Source: Maribacter sp. BPC-D8
GTDB taxonomy: Bacteria > Bacteroidota > Bacteroidia > Flavobacteriales > Flavobacteriaceae
DNA length: 64,000 nt
Reading direction: 5' to 3'
NCBI RefSeq assembly: GCF_035207705.1
Contig: NZ_CP128187.1
Location: 4,340,001-4,404,000 of the forward strand
Shown here one piece after another: positions 7,832 to 16,747 of this stretch. The position numbers were made by a program, and so were the translations under genes. Each line of letters starts with the position of its first letter. Positions within the stretch are counted from its first letter, which is position 1. The notes under the pieces are model-generated. The model had not been told where the DNA came from. It ran no database searches and was given only the letters and a program-made list of their open reading frames with translations.

Positions 7832-9592
7832 TTACTCCACCTTCTTACCGTTTAATTCTTGTCCGTTTTGAAATAGGGTCAAGCTTTCGATATTTCCATT
7901 ATTATCTTTTATGAATTGAATTTGAGCAGCAACTTCTTTTAAGTAAAAAGTATCGTTCGATTTGGCAAGAATATCCAACATTGGCTGCCCTGTTGCTTGT
8001 GCTTTTAATTGATTACCTTCTTTGGTAATCGTAATTTTAAAAGTGGGCATTAATTCATAGACACCTATGTAGCTTTCTAATAGGGCTTCTGGTACTTCGA
8101 ACTCTTTTGTTAAGTTACTGGTATCTACACCTAATTTTGTAAGCATATCTATTGCATTTTGATTACCAGGATTCATTTCTACAGTTTTAGTGTAATTCTC
8201 AATAGCACCTTCGTTATCACCTGATATCATTAATGCTTCGGCATAACTATCATATGCATTAGGTGATTTTGGATACGTTTCTACGATCAGTTTAAATACT
8301 TGAATAGCTTCTTTGGTTTTGTCAGATCCCAATAGTTGATATCCTGTTTGGTTCATCTCATTTTCATTAACATCGAAATCATTGTTGTCCTTATTCTTTT
8401 TAAAATACGCAACCCCTGCATCAATACCTTTCGTTTCTATAACCTCTAAAAGTTTAGATGCCAATGGAGTTTTTGGAAGGTCATAACTTTTATCATTTAT
8501 AATACCAAGTATTGATTGGGTGATTTTACCTAACGGAGCGCCGCCTGTATTATTTAAAAGTACAATCAATGACTTGTCTGAAAGCTGCCTTGAAATTTGT
8601 GTGTTGAATCCGTTAATACCACCACCATGGGTAATTACCGCAATGCTATCGGTTGTGTTACCTAGAGCTTCGTTACCTACCATCCATCCGTAGGCATAGT
8701 GAAAACTGCCAAATGCAGGTATGTGTGGTTTAAAATACATATCCATATATTTTTGAGATAATAATTTGTTGGTATATAATGCTTGATCCCACAGATATAA
8801 ATCTTCTACGGTGGAGTATATCGATCCTGCAGCATACGGAATAGACATATCTAGGTAAGGGGAATTAATAAATCCGTTTCCACTATTTTCATAACCTGTT
8901 GCTCTATTTTTTAGGATGTCGGAATAATGATCGAATCCGGATTCCTTCATTCCTATTGGAGAAAATATCTTCTCGTCTAGCATTTCTTCATACGTTTTAC
9001 CGGATAGTTTTTCAATAAGCACTCCTAATAAAAAATAACCGGAATTACTATAATTAAACATTTCACCAGGCATAAATTCCAGCTCCATGTCTTGAAATGT
9101 TTCCGTAAACTCTTCAGGAGTATATGGGTTTCTGCTTACATTTTTGAAGAAATCAGGAAATGCCGTGTAGTTGGGTATTCCAGAAGTATGAGTTAATAAA
9201 TGGTGGGAGGTGATTTTGTCTCCATTTTCTTTTGAATACTCTGGCAAGTATGTGGTTATAGGCGCTTGTAAGTCTAGTTTTCCTTCGGCTGCCAATTGTA
9301 GAATAAGCATGGCAGTAAATTGCTTGGTAACAGAGCCTAGGCGATGTTTGGTGTTGGGGCTGTTGGGGATATCCCATTCCATATTCGCCATACCGTATCC
9401 CTTTTTAAAAATGACCTTGCCATCTTTGGCAACTAGAGCAGAGCCATTGAATTTAGTATAGGCTAGATACTCTTTTAGAAGCTCATCTATCTGTTCGGAT
9501 TTCGTTTGGCCATATGTTACAGTGCCTGAAAATAATATTACGAAAATGCCTAAAAGAAGTGTTCTAATTAAAATGTGTTGTGATGATTTCAT
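7832..9592 (-). CDS. exported serine hydrolase, class C beta-lactamase fold, with TPR
   Basis: A 586-residue protein with a signal peptide (about 1-28). The beta-lactamase/penicillin-binding domain (about 35-370) has all three active-site motifs: SVTK (in LGSVTKQFTAM, the nucleophile Ser and Lys), YSN (in MFNYSNSGYFLLG), and HGG in place of KTG (in VITHGGGINGF). A tetratricopeptide pair follows (about 410-490, GDNEGAIENYTKTVEMNPGN). A C-terminal DUF3471-like beta domain ends the protein. Such proteins are usually D-aminopeptidases, esterases or peptidases rather than antibiotic-resistance enzymes. It lies 46 bp downstream of the amidohydrolase gene on the same strand, so the two may be cotranscribed. 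Both are bracketed by repeat clusters. Confidence 0.9.
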   Translation of the reverse strand: MKSSQHILIRTLLLGIFVILFSGTVTYGQTKSEQIDELLKEYLAYTKFNGSALVAKDGKVIFKKGYGMANMEWDIPNSPNTKHRLGSVTKQFTAMLILQLAAEGKLDLQAPITTYLPEYSKENGDKITSHHLLTHTSGIPNYTAFPDFFKNVSRNPYTPEEFTETFQDMELEFMPGEMFNYSNSGYFLLGVLIEKLSGKTYEEMLDEKIFSPIGMKESGFDHYSDILKNRATGYENSGNGFINSPYLDMSIPYAAGSIYSTVEDLYLWDQALYTNKLLSQKYMDMYFKPHIPAFGSFHYAYGWMVGNEALGNTTDSIAVITHGGGINGFNTQISRQLSDKSLIVLLNNTGGAPLGKITQSILGIINDKSYDLPKTPLASKLLEVIETKGIDAGVAYFKKNKDNNDFDVNENEMNQTGYQLLGSDKTKEAIQVFKLIVETYPKSPNAYDSYAEALMISGDNEGAIENYTKTVEMNPGNQNAIDMLTKLGVDTSNLTKEFEVPEALLESYIGVYELMPTFKITITKEGNQLKAQATGQPMLDILAKSNDTFYLKEVAAQIQFIKDNNGNIESLTLFQNGQELNGKKVE

Positions 9593-9638
9593 GATGTTCG
9601 TTTTTTTACTGATTGGCTATTTTGCTGCAACGTTATTT

Positions 9639-10913
9639 TTACTTTTCATTCTTATAAATGACTCCGTTTTTCATAACAAACTTTACATCTTCTAAAGTGG
9701 ATATATCATTAATTGGGTTTGTGTCTACAGCAATAATATCAGCTAGTAGTCCTGCTTTTAGTTCTCCTCGATCGGTAAGTCCGAGCATTTCTGCACTATT
9801 GGTAGTAGCAGTTTTTATAGCTTCTTTGGCGCTCATACCACATTCCATCAATGCTGCAAATTCAATGGCATTTTTTCCGTGAGGTATTATTGGGGTATCT
9901 GTACCAAAAGCAATTTTGACGCCTGCTTTAATAGCTTTCGTTAGGTTTTGTTTGGCAATAGGCATTACATAGTTTGCTTTGCCAGCCATAACAGGATCCA
10001 TTTTGTCTATCATAGGTTCAATTATAGTAGCGAGCCCTCTGGTAGGTACTAAGTACACTCCCTTTTCTTTCATTAATTGTATGCTCTGGTCGTCTATTAT
10101 AGAACCATGTTCAATAGAATACACACCGGCTCTAATGGCTTCTTTAATACCTTCGGTGCCATGTGCATGGGCAGCTACTTTTATATGGTGTCTAGCAGCT
10201 TCATCAACAATGGTTTTCATTTCTTCATTGCTTAATTGTTGTGCGCCAATGGCATCTTCCATAGAAAGAACACCAGCAGTAGCATGCATTTTAATGAATT
10301 TAGCGCCGTGCTTTATTTGGTATCTTACCGCTTCAATAGCATCGTATTTTCCGTTTATAATTCCGTCATTAGGACCGACAGTAACTAATCCTTCAGCTAA
10401 TCCTAAAGAAATATCTCCGTGACCGCCACTAATAGAAATCATATGTCCTGATGGAATAATTCTAGGTGCGGCAATCATGCCTTTGTCAGAAGCCTCAGAA
10501 ACGGCAACATCGATAAGCTCGGGTGTAATGTGTAATTGACCAATACTTCTAATAGTAGTAAAACCAGCCATTAATGTTTTTTCGGCATTAACTACAGCTC
10601 TAATAGTACCTTGGCTTGCACTTTCTTTATAAACATAATCCCAATTACCTTTAAAATCACCATCTAAATGAACGTGCATATCCATGAGTCCGGGTAGTAA
10701 TATCTTGCCTGTAAGGTCAACAGTTTCAGTGCCTTCAGGTAATGCCTTCGGATTAATAGATTTTATGATTCCGTTTTCAACAAGAAGATTAGCTGGAGAG
10801 ATTAATTTACCGGTTCTGACATCTAAGTACGAATCTGCTTTGATCAGTTTAGATTGGGCATGAATGGAAGTTGTAGTGGTTAATAGTAGTAGAAGTAGTA
10901 ATAGATTTTTCAT
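9639..10913 (-). CDS. exported metal-dependent amidohydrolase (imidazolonepropionase/prolidase-like)
   Basis: A 424-residue protein with a signal peptide (MKNLLLLLLLLTTTTSIHA). It is an amidohydrolase-superfamily TIM barrel with HxH in LMDMHVHLDG, a carboxylated Lys candidate in KFIKMHATAG, a His in VAAHAHG, a His in YSIEHGS and the catalytic Asp in FGTDTP. The set matches the binuclear-metal Xaa-Pro dipeptidase/organophosphate acid anhydrolase branch. It probably cleaves a peptide-like amide in the periplasm. It is followed 46 bp downstream by the serine hydrolase; the pair could act together on D-amino-acid or dipeptide substrates (inference). Confidence 0.9.
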   Translation of the reverse strand: MKNLLLLLLLLTTTTSIHAQSKLIKADSYLDVRTGKLISPANLLVENGIIKSINPKALPEGTETVDLTGKILLPGLMDMHVHLDGDFKGNWDYVYKESASQGTIRAVVNAEKTLMAGFTTIRSIGQLHITPELIDVAVSEASDKGMIAAPRIIPSGHMISISGGHGDISLGLAEGLVTVGPNDGIINGKYDAIEAVRYQIKHGAKFIKMHATAGVLSMEDAIGAQQLSNEEMKTIVDEAARHHIKVAAHAHGTEGIKEAIRAGVYSIEHGSIIDDQSIQLMKEKGVYLVPTRGLATIIEPMIDKMDPVMAGKANYVMPIAKQNLTKAIKAGVKIAFGTDTPIIPHGKNAIEFAALMECGMSAKEAIKTATTNSAEMLGLTDRGELKAGLLADIIAVDTNPINDISTLEDVKFVMKNGVIYKNEK

Positions 10914-11032
10914 TTGAAATTGTTTGGTTTTGATGGTCTTTATTTGAGTTAGATTATTTTACATGAAAGTAGTGAAAATAAGTTGTTTACGTTGCTGTTT
11001 TTATTGAAGAAGTAGCGTAATATTATCGCGGT

Positions 11033-11713
11033 ACCCATCCCTTTGGTCCCCTCCCGAGAGGGGAGGATTTCGTTTTTGATTGCGAGTTTTTTAGCTGTTG
11101 TGGTTTTTGTTTTAATAAAAGTTACCTCGTCTATTTTATCTCAAAAGTTTATTTCAAGTCACAATCCGTCCCCCTCTAGGGAGGGGCTAGGGGTGGGTCG
11201 TTTGTGAGTTAGAAATTGCAATGCCAGTACTAGTTTCAAGAAGATATAGTGATGGTGGTATTTTTAGATTTGGCATAGTGCACCTGAGAACCCACCCCTT
11301 TGGTCCCCTCTCGAGAGGGGAGGGTTTACGCTTTTTGTTGAGGGTTTTGTTAGTTGTTGGGAGTTTAGTTTCTAGAAGAGTCACTATATCTATTTTATCC
11401 CAAAAGTTTAATACTAGTCAGAATCTGTTCCCCTCTCGGGAGGGGCTAGGGGTGGGTTGTTTGTGAGTTGGAATTTGTAAAACTTGTACTAGTTTCAAGA
11501 AGATATAGTGAGAGTGGCGTTTTTAATTTCTGCATAGTGCACTCGAGAACCCACCCCTTTGGTCCCTTCCCGAGAGGGGAGTATTTCGTTTTGTTTGCGG
11601 GTTAGTTGTTTGTTGTGAGTTTTGTTTTCATAATAGTTACCTCGTCTGATTAATCTAGAAAATTCATTTCTAGTCAGTATCCGTTCCCCTCTCGGGAGGG
11701 GCTAGGGGTGGGT
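11033..11713. repeat. palindromic repeat array, cluster 2
   Basis: Three further units of the same GC-rich inverted-repeat family at 11033-11198, 11290-11457 and 11549-11713 (165-168 bp each). They are separated by 91 bp spacers that are conserved with each other and partly with those of cluster 1 (shared GCATAGTGCACC-type end). Arms again read ACCCACCCCTTTGGTCCCCT and CCCCTCTCGGGAGGGGCTAG. The array is in the same orientation as cluster 1, 3.2 kb away. Together with the flanking 120 bp it fills the 889 bp between the amidohydrolase and PepSY genes. No gene is supported inside it. Confidence 0.93.
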
Positions 11714-11744
11714 TTTTAATGGTTACAGTGTTTATCAAAAACAA

Positions 11745-11778
11745 AATCCGCTTTAAAGAAATGTCTTCAAAGCGGATT
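11745..11778 (-). terminator. rho-independent terminator of the PepSY gene
   Basis: A near-perfect stem (AATCCGCTTTAAAG with CTTCAAAGCGGATT) lies 25 bp beyond the stop of the minus-strand membrane-protein gene. On the minus strand it is followed by TTGTTTTTGA, a T-rich tail. Confidence 0.85.
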
Positions 11779-11802
11779 CGATATCAATTTATCTTAATAT
11801 AA

Positions 11803-12315
11803 TTACACGAAAAGCAAAATAATAGTTAGTACGATACCACCAAGTGAGAAATAGAGACCTTTTTTAAAAATGGTGGTTTTAGGCATGAACATCCAAAAAG
11901 AAGACACTACGAAAAAGAGTAGCGAGAGTCCGAAAAAGATGTTTAGCCAATACACGGGACTATCTGTTGTTGCTTTGTGCAGGTGCTCCATTTTATCTAA
12001 GACAAAAGGGAGTTCCATCTTTTTTATGGTAGCCATACCGGTTACAGTATTGTACTCGCCTTGTTTAAAGTAAACAACATCACCTTCTGTCTTTTCGGGT
12101 TTTACTCCCCCTTTAATTTTCAATGCTCCACTAAGTTCAGCGGCTTTTAAATTTGGTTTGAGTTGTTTTTCTATGATTTTTTCACTTTTTAGAAAATCTG
12201 TATTTCTAAATACCATAATGATGCCGCTAATAGAATACATCGCCATAATACCGGCTAAAAAGAAGCCTAGGTAGCGGTGAATAATTCTCATGCGTAAACT
12301 TGTAGTCATTTTCAT
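11803..12315 (-). CDS. PepSY-type inner-membrane protein
   Basis: A 170-residue protein with one transmembrane helix near the N terminus (LGFFLAGIMAMYSISGIIMV), a soluble middle domain (about 38-120) and two helices at the C terminus (WLNIFFGLSLLFFVVSSFWMFM and GLYFSLGGIVLTIILLFV). The RIIHRYLGFF start and the overall layout match PepSY-associated transmembrane proteins, often linked to iron or flavin reduction. Here the gene is alone and a specific role cannot be given. Start options are 12315 and 12309. Confidence 0.75.
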   Translation of the reverse strand: MKMTTSLRMRIIHRYLGFFLAGIMAMYSISGIIMVFRNTDFLKSEKIIEKQLKPNLKAAELSGALKIKGGVKPEKTEGDVVYFKQGEYNTVTGMATIKKMELPFVLDKMEHLHKATTDSPVYWLNIFFGLSLLFFVVSSFWMFMPKTTIFKKGLYFSLGGIVLTIILLFV

Positions 12316-12430
12316 GTGGTCACTTTTTAAATTTGGTTTTGCTTGCGCAAAAATAGGTACATATTTTTATAAGTGACTAAGACAGTGTTTGGGATGAAAG
12401 GTTTAATGAGAAAGGGACTAAAAAAGAAAA

Positions 12431-12456
12431 CCCCAAAGAGAAAAATCTCTTCGGGG
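12431..12456 (-). terminator. rho-independent terminator of the isomerase-like gene
   Basis: Stem CCCCAAAGAG / CTCTTCGGGG with a 6-base loop. On the minus strand the run TTTTCTTTTTT follows. It lies 26 bp beyond the stop of the sugar isomerase-like gene. Confidence 0.9.
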
Positions 12457-12482
12457 CTATCTCCGTTGTTTGGTATTAGTAA

Positions 12483-13361
12483 TTATTTGAATCCTATTTC
12501 TTTTAGTCCGTCGTGACTAATTTTAATAGCATCTAATGGTTTTAATCCGTCGAAAGTCATATCCTGTTCAACCATGTAATACTTCATGCCTGAAAGCTCT
12601 TTATTAGCTAGAATGTTTTGAAAGCCAATTGATCCTTTACCTACTGGGGCAAATCTACCTTGCTCATCCATATCTTTTACATGCCAGATTTTAAATCGAC
12701 CTGGGTATTTGTTGAAATAGGCGATAGGGTTGGCACCTGCTTTGGTTACCCAAAATAAATCCATCTGAAAGTTTAATAATTTAGGATCTACATTTTCTAA
12801 CAAGTAATCTATCGGCACAATACCGTCAGCATTTTTTTTGAATTCAAAATCGTGATTGTGGTATAATAACTTCAATCCAGCTTTGTTAGCTTTCTCACCA
12901 AGCGTGGTTAGAATTTTAGCTAAATCTTCTACAGTACCCGTCATGCCCATTGTTCTGTCTTCTTGGTTGAAGGTGAACATACCCATTGGCGGAATCGGAA
13001 CTACAAAATATTTGAAGCCTGCAGACTTTGCATCAGCCATCATCTTATCGGCATTGTCAACAGTTACTGCGCTTTGGTGTGTGCTAATCGGCTTTAATTT
13101 TAGAGATTTTAATAAGTCTTTAAAATCTGCCGGAGTCATACCATAATACTTGCCGTCTTCGTACCCAGCAGCTTCAATATTTTTATAACCTGCATCAGAT
13201 ACGGCTTGTAAAGTTGCTTTCGCATCGGTACCCATATCGTCTCTAACAGTGTAAAGTGCAAGACCGCCAAATTTCTTTTGAGCGTAGGTTGTTAATGTGC
13301 CGAACATAAAAGCAGCGAGAACGGTACATTTTAAAAAGTTGTTAAGTGTTGATTTGTTCAT
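12483..13361 (-). CDS. exported sugar phosphate isomerase/epimerase-like TIM barrel
   Basis: A 292-residue protein with an N-terminal export signal (about 1-27, ending TTYAQ). It belongs to the xylose isomerase-like TIM barrel family (AP_endonuc_2). Candidate metal ligands are the Asp of NFQMDLFWV, the His and Asp of IWHVKDMD and the Glu of MVEQDM; LLYHNHDFEF is the usual substrate-side motif. Exported members are common in Bacteroidetes and include keto-glycoside-processing enzymes; the substrate here is unknown. A strong terminator follows. It is preceded by the Nudix-like regulator gene on the same strand (27 bp), so the two may be cotranscribed. Confidence 0.87.
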   Translation of the reverse strand: MNKSTLNNFLKCTVLAAFMFGTLTTYAQKKFGGLALYTVRDDMGTDAKATLQAVSDAGYKNIEAAGYEDGKYYGMTPADFKDLLKSLKLKPISTHQSAVTVDNADKMMADAKSAGFKYFVVPIPPMGMFTFNQEDRTMGMTGTVEDLAKILTTLGEKANKAGLKLLYHNHDFEFKKNADGIVPIDYLLENVDPKLLNFQMDLFWVTKAGANPIAYFNKYPGRFKIWHVKDMDEQGRFAPVGKGSIGFQNILANKELSGMKYYMVEQDMTFDGLKPLDAIKISHDGLKEIGFK

Positions 13362-13388
13362 TGTTGTTGTTAGTTTAAGTATGTAATT

Positions 13389-14087
13389 TTATTTAAAACT
13401 GTATAGGTACGGAGCTTTATGGGCTTTACCCTCAAAAAGCTTTTCATGTCGTTGTAATATATCTAGAGACAACATTTTACGTTGAAAACTAGTGCGCCTT
13501 AGTGTTTGGTCTAAAATAGCCTCGAACACTTGTTGTAACTGTTTCATGGTAAATTTCGGAGGTAGAAGATTCATACCTATTATCTTCTCACTAATGTTAT
13601 TGCGAAGTACTTCAAGAGCTTTGTCTACAATCTCGTTATGATCCATCATTAATTTAGGTACGTTATCAATGTCGTACCATTCAATACTATCTGAAAGTTG
13701 ATCAGGTTTCGGGTTAACATCTTCGTAGTTGATTAATGCATAATGACCCACAGTAATAAAGCGGTCCATCATCCATTCATTTTTTTCCAAATTTTTATCA
13801 TTTGCAACTAAAATACGTCGCATGGCATCGGGATCAGATCTTTCTGGTTTTCCGAAAATTTGAAATTGATCTAAGAACACATTTTTTAATCCTGTACGTT
13901 CTTCTACGCCTTTGTTTACAGCATCTTGTAGACTCTGATTTTTTTTGATAAATCCCCCCGGAAGTGCAAATAAACTAGTGTTGTGGTATTCTAAAATAAG
14001 AATTTTTAAATTTACTCCATTGAACCCAAAAATCACACAATCATAAGAAAGGTTGGGAATGAATTTCTTATTTTTGATACCTTTCAT
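13389..14087 (-). CDS. Nudix-domain transcriptional regulator (NrtR/AraR-like)
   Basis: A 232-residue protein with an N-terminal Nudix fold (about 10-145) and a C-terminal winged-helix domain (about 155-225, containing TMKQLQQVFEAIL and RTSFQRKMLS). The Nudix box is degenerate: after GGFIKKNQSLQDAVNKGVEE the catalytic R-E pair is replaced by K-G. That points to a ligand-binding regulator rather than a hydrolase. Related Bacteroidetes proteins control pentose or NAD genes. The adjacent downstream sugar isomerase-like gene (27 bp) is the obvious candidate target. No operator could be assigned with confidence. Confidence 0.85.
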   Translation of the reverse strand: MKGIKNKKFIPNLSYDCVIFGFNGVNLKILILEYHNTSLFALPGGFIKKNQSLQDAVNKGVEERTGLKNVFLDQFQIFGKPERSDPDAMRRILVANDKNLEKNEWMMDRFITVGHYALINYEDVNPKPDQLSDSIEWYDIDNVPKLMMDHNEIVDKALEVLRNNISEKIIGMNLLPPKFTMKQLQQVFEAILDQTLRRTSFQRKMLSLDILQRHEKLFEGKAHKAPYLYSFK

Positions 14088-14325
14088 TAGTGAATTTGAT
14101 AAATTTCAGTTGTCTTTATCAAATAAAGCACAAAAAAACATGTAATCAAAGAATTATTGTCATAAAGTGAGACAATAGAATTTGACTATTCCATATTAAA
14201 TTTATAATTATCTAAAATGAAATAGTCGAAATGCTATTTTTTATTCTAATAAGTAGCATTTAGCGCAATTGTAAATGTATTTCTTATACCTCTTCAACGC
14301 TAAGATGTGTAGTATTAATGCTGTG

Positions 14326-15147
14326 TTATTCTATTGAATTTACCTTTTCTTTTCCGAGTTCAACTGCACGTTCAAATGCTGCGAAAGCAGCATCTTTTAT
14401 AAGTTCACCTACATTATTGTTTTCCATAGAGTCAAGAGCTGCACGAGTAGTACCGCCTTTACTGGCTACTTTGTCCATCCAAGAATTTGGGGATAGTTCA
14501 TTTTGGTTGAAAAGTTCAATAGCTCCTGTAAATGTCTGTGCAACCAAAACTTTAGATACATTTGGTGTAAAGCCCATTTTAAGGGCAGCTTCCATCATAC
14601 TTTGCATAAAGTAAAATACATAAGCCGGTCCGCTACCAGAAATACCGGTAGAGGCATCAATAAAGTTTTCGTTACTTACTTGAATTGATTTACCTGTAGT
14701 GTCTAACAAACTTTCAATGGTTAACAGCTCAATTCTAGTTACTTCTTTAGAAGCAACAAACGATGTTAAACCTCTACCAATAGATGCCGGTAGATTTGGC
14801 ATAGCACGAACTATTTTTGTGAGTCCTGTTAGGTTCTGAATAGTTTCGATAGTAACACCAGCCATAATCGAAATTACAATTTGACCAGGTTTCACAAGCG
14901 GATTCAATTTTAAGAAAACACTTTCGGCGTGATATGGTTTTACTGCAATAAAAATAATATCTGCTTCTGGAGCACATTTCTTTAAATCATCAAAAGCATC
15001 GAATTGCGGATTCTCGCGTAGTTCTTCTAACTTTTCTTCAGAAGTATCGAGCACCATTATATTCCTCTTCTTAAGTAATTTTGATTTCGACATGCCTTCT
15101 GCATAAGTCAATCCCATGTTGCCGGCTCCTATTACTAGTATTTTCAT
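14326..15147 (-). CDS. proC: pyrroline-5-carboxylate reductase
   Basis: A 273-residue enzyme that reduces 1-pyrroline-5-carboxylate to proline with NAD(P)H, the last step of proline synthesis. The N-terminal Rossmann motif is VIGAGNMG (residues 5-12). The middle has FIAVKPYH, MAGVTIETI and RAMPNLPASIGRG. The C-terminal helical dimer domain has the signature GISGSGPAYVFYFMQSMMEA. The length is normal for the family. It stands alone; upstream lies a small basic hypothetical protein. Confidence 0.96.
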   Translation of the reverse strand: MKILVIGAGNMGLTYAEGMSKSKLLKKRNIMVLDTSEEKLEELRENPQFDAFDDLKKCAPEADIIFIAVKPYHAESVFLKLNPLVKPGQIVISIMAGVTIETIQNLTGLTKIVRAMPNLPASIGRGLTSFVASKEVTRIELLTIESLLDTTGKSIQVSNENFIDASTGISGSGPAYVFYFMQSMMEAALKMGFTPNVSKVLVAQTFTGAIELFNQNELSPNSWMDKVASKGGTTRAALDSMENNNVGELIKDAAFAAFERAVELGKEKVNSIE

Positions 15148-15181
15148 TAATTAAATTTTAATTATTGGATAATATGTATGA

Positions 15182-15373
15182 TTAGATAAATAACATTTTT
15201 TCAATGGCGTTGTTTTTACGCCTGTAATAAATTTGCCTGTAAGTGTGCAGGGTTTTTATAGGTATGCCCATAAAGTATTTTGTAATTGAGGTCACCTTTG
15301 ACTTTTTAAGTCCGTTACGTGTTCTGTATAATTCTTTAGTATTACTTTCTCTTTTTATATAAATAAATTTCAT
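15182..15373 (-). CDS. small basic hypothetical protein, 63 aa
   Basis: The reading frame from MKFIYIKRESNTKELYRTRN (Met at 15373; a longer start at 15415 is less likely) gives a very basic protein with many Tyr, Lys and Arg and no hydrophobic segment. The segment YFMGIPIKTLHTYRQIYYRR is regular enough to be a folded small protein. No family is recognised. It lies 34 bp upstream of proC on the same strand and downstream of the sigma-factor gene region. It could be a small RNA-binding protein, but there is no direct support. Confidence 0.45.
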   Translation of the reverse strand: MKFIYIKRESNTKELYRTRNGLKKSKVTSITKYFMGIPIKTLHTYRQIYYRRKNNAIEKMLFI

Positions 15374-15517
15374 GTAATGGTATTTCAAACAGTAACATAA
15401 TATATGCATTACCAACTCCTAATTAGAGCTGTTAAGCTTATGTTATACTATCGCAAAGTGGTTAAAATGAATGATGGAAAAGGTTTTTCCTAGTGATGAT
15501 AAATGATGATTTAATAA

Positions 15518-16378
15518 TTATAGATAAGCGCGTAATAATTCGGTATTTGAAGTACGTCTAAGAGATTTAATACCTTTGTCTTTTATTTGTCGTACCCGTT
15601 CTCTGGTAACATCAAATACTTCACCTATTTCAATAAGACTCATTGCGGGCTGATTACCTAAGCCAAAGAAAAGACGTAAAACATCACCTTGTCTTTCCGG
15701 AATTTTTCTCAACACTTGATTGATGTCCGTTTCTAATGATTCTACCATCATGTTTTTATCAGGACTATTTAGTTTTGTAGACTCCAACACATTATATAAT
15801 GAAGAAGATTCCCCTTCTTTAAAAGGAGCATCCAAAGAAATAGACTTGCCCGAATTCTTAATAGAGGTTTTTACTTTCGAAACGCTTATATCTAATTCTG
15901 ATGCGATTTCGTCGGCACTCGGTGGTCTTTCGTTTGCTTGTTCTAAAGATGAATATACCTGATAGATTTTGCTGTTTACCGCGATTTTGTTCTGCGGTAT
16001 CCGGATCATACGCGAAGTATTAGAAAGTGCCTGTAGAATGGATTGGCGGATCCACCAAACGGCATACGAGATAAATTTAAAACCTCTAGTTTCATCAAAA
16101 CGTTTTGCTGCTTTTACTAATCCTAAATTACCTTCGTTGATGAGGTCGGTCAAGCGTAGTCCTCTATTTTGATATTGCTTAGCGGCAGATACTACGAACC
16201 TTAAATTGGCACTCACCAATTTGTCTAGCGCTTTCTGATCACCTTTACGAATTTTTCTTGCCAATTCTACTTCCTCGTCTGCAGTGATCAAATCTATTTT
16301 ACTGATTTCTTGGAAATATTTTTCTAATGAAATGGAATCTCTGTTCGTAATTTGTTTGGTGATCTTTAGTTGTCGCAT
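15518..16378 (-). CDS. rpoD: RpoD/SigA-family sigma-70 factor
   Basis: A 286-residue group 1/2 sigma factor lacking region 1.1, as in Bacteroidetes. Region 1.2 is SLEKYFQEISKIDLITADEE. Region 2 contains NLRFVVSAAKQYQNRGLRLT and EGNLGLVKAAKRFDETRGFK followed by FISYAVWWIRQSI (core binding, -10 recognition). Region 3 runs through SLDAPFKEGE. Region 4 ends with SLIEIGEVFDVTRERVRQIK and GIKSLRR (helix-turn-helix for the -33 element). It may be the primary factor or one of the RpoD paralogues common in flavobacteria. The unusual tail NTELLRAYL differs from the usual SKLLK end and leaves this open. Confidence 0.92.
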   Translation of the reverse strand: MRQLKITKQITNRDSISLEKYFQEISKIDLITADEEVELARKIRKGDQKALDKLVSANLRFVVSAAKQYQNRGLRLTDLINEGNLGLVKAAKRFDETRGFKFISYAVWWIRQSILQALSNTSRMIRIPQNKIAVNSKIYQVYSSLEQANERPPSADEIASELDISVSKVKTSIKNSGKSISLDAPFKEGESSSLYNVLESTKLNSPDKNMMVESLETDINQVLRKIPERQGDVLRLFFGLGNQPAMSLIEIGEVFDVTRERVRQIKDKGIKSLRRTSNTELLRAYL

Positions 16379-16747
16379 AGATTATTTTTAAGTTCTAATA
16401 TAACATACTATAATTTCGTTAAAATGCAAGAAAATAAGACGTTTTATGATAAGTTTGACTAATTTAAAGGGTTTTTTGCTTTTTTTTGAGCGAAAAGGAG
16501 TCTTTTTTGAAAATATTTATTTTGATGATGTTGTTTAAAAAACACGATGATGGGTGTTTAAATTCTCCACGCAATTAATAAGAATGCAATTCTTTTTTTT
16601 TGAGTTAAAAATCCCCCTTTTAAATTGTTTAATTTGTAGACGTTAGTTTATAAATGTAATTCAGATTTGAGTTAAACTGATATTGCATTTTAGAAACGCG
16701 TATTCAATGTTTTAATCCTTAATTTAGAGACTTCAATTTGCATTCTT
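16379..16747. other. AT-rich divergent intergenic region, 369 bp
   Basis: This stretch separates the minus-strand sigma factor from the plus-strand histidine kinase and must hold both promoters. It is rich in T and A runs. I see no gene, no strong hairpin and no repeat unit of the kind seen at 5.8-11.7 kb. Confidence 0.5.

Noticed and set aside
9979..10422. A 147-codon frame opposite the amidohydrolase
   Set aside because: It lies wholly inside a gene with intact active-site motifs; antisense shadow.
5845..11713. CRISPR array
   Set aside because: The repeats are inverted within a 165 bp unit and both spacers are conserved between copies, unlike unique CRISPR spacers; no cas genes are present.
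14182..14229. Inverted repeat TTGACTATT / AATAGTCGA upstream of the Nudix-like regulator
   Set aside because: Imperfect, widely spaced (30 bp) and without a second copy; not enough to call an operator.
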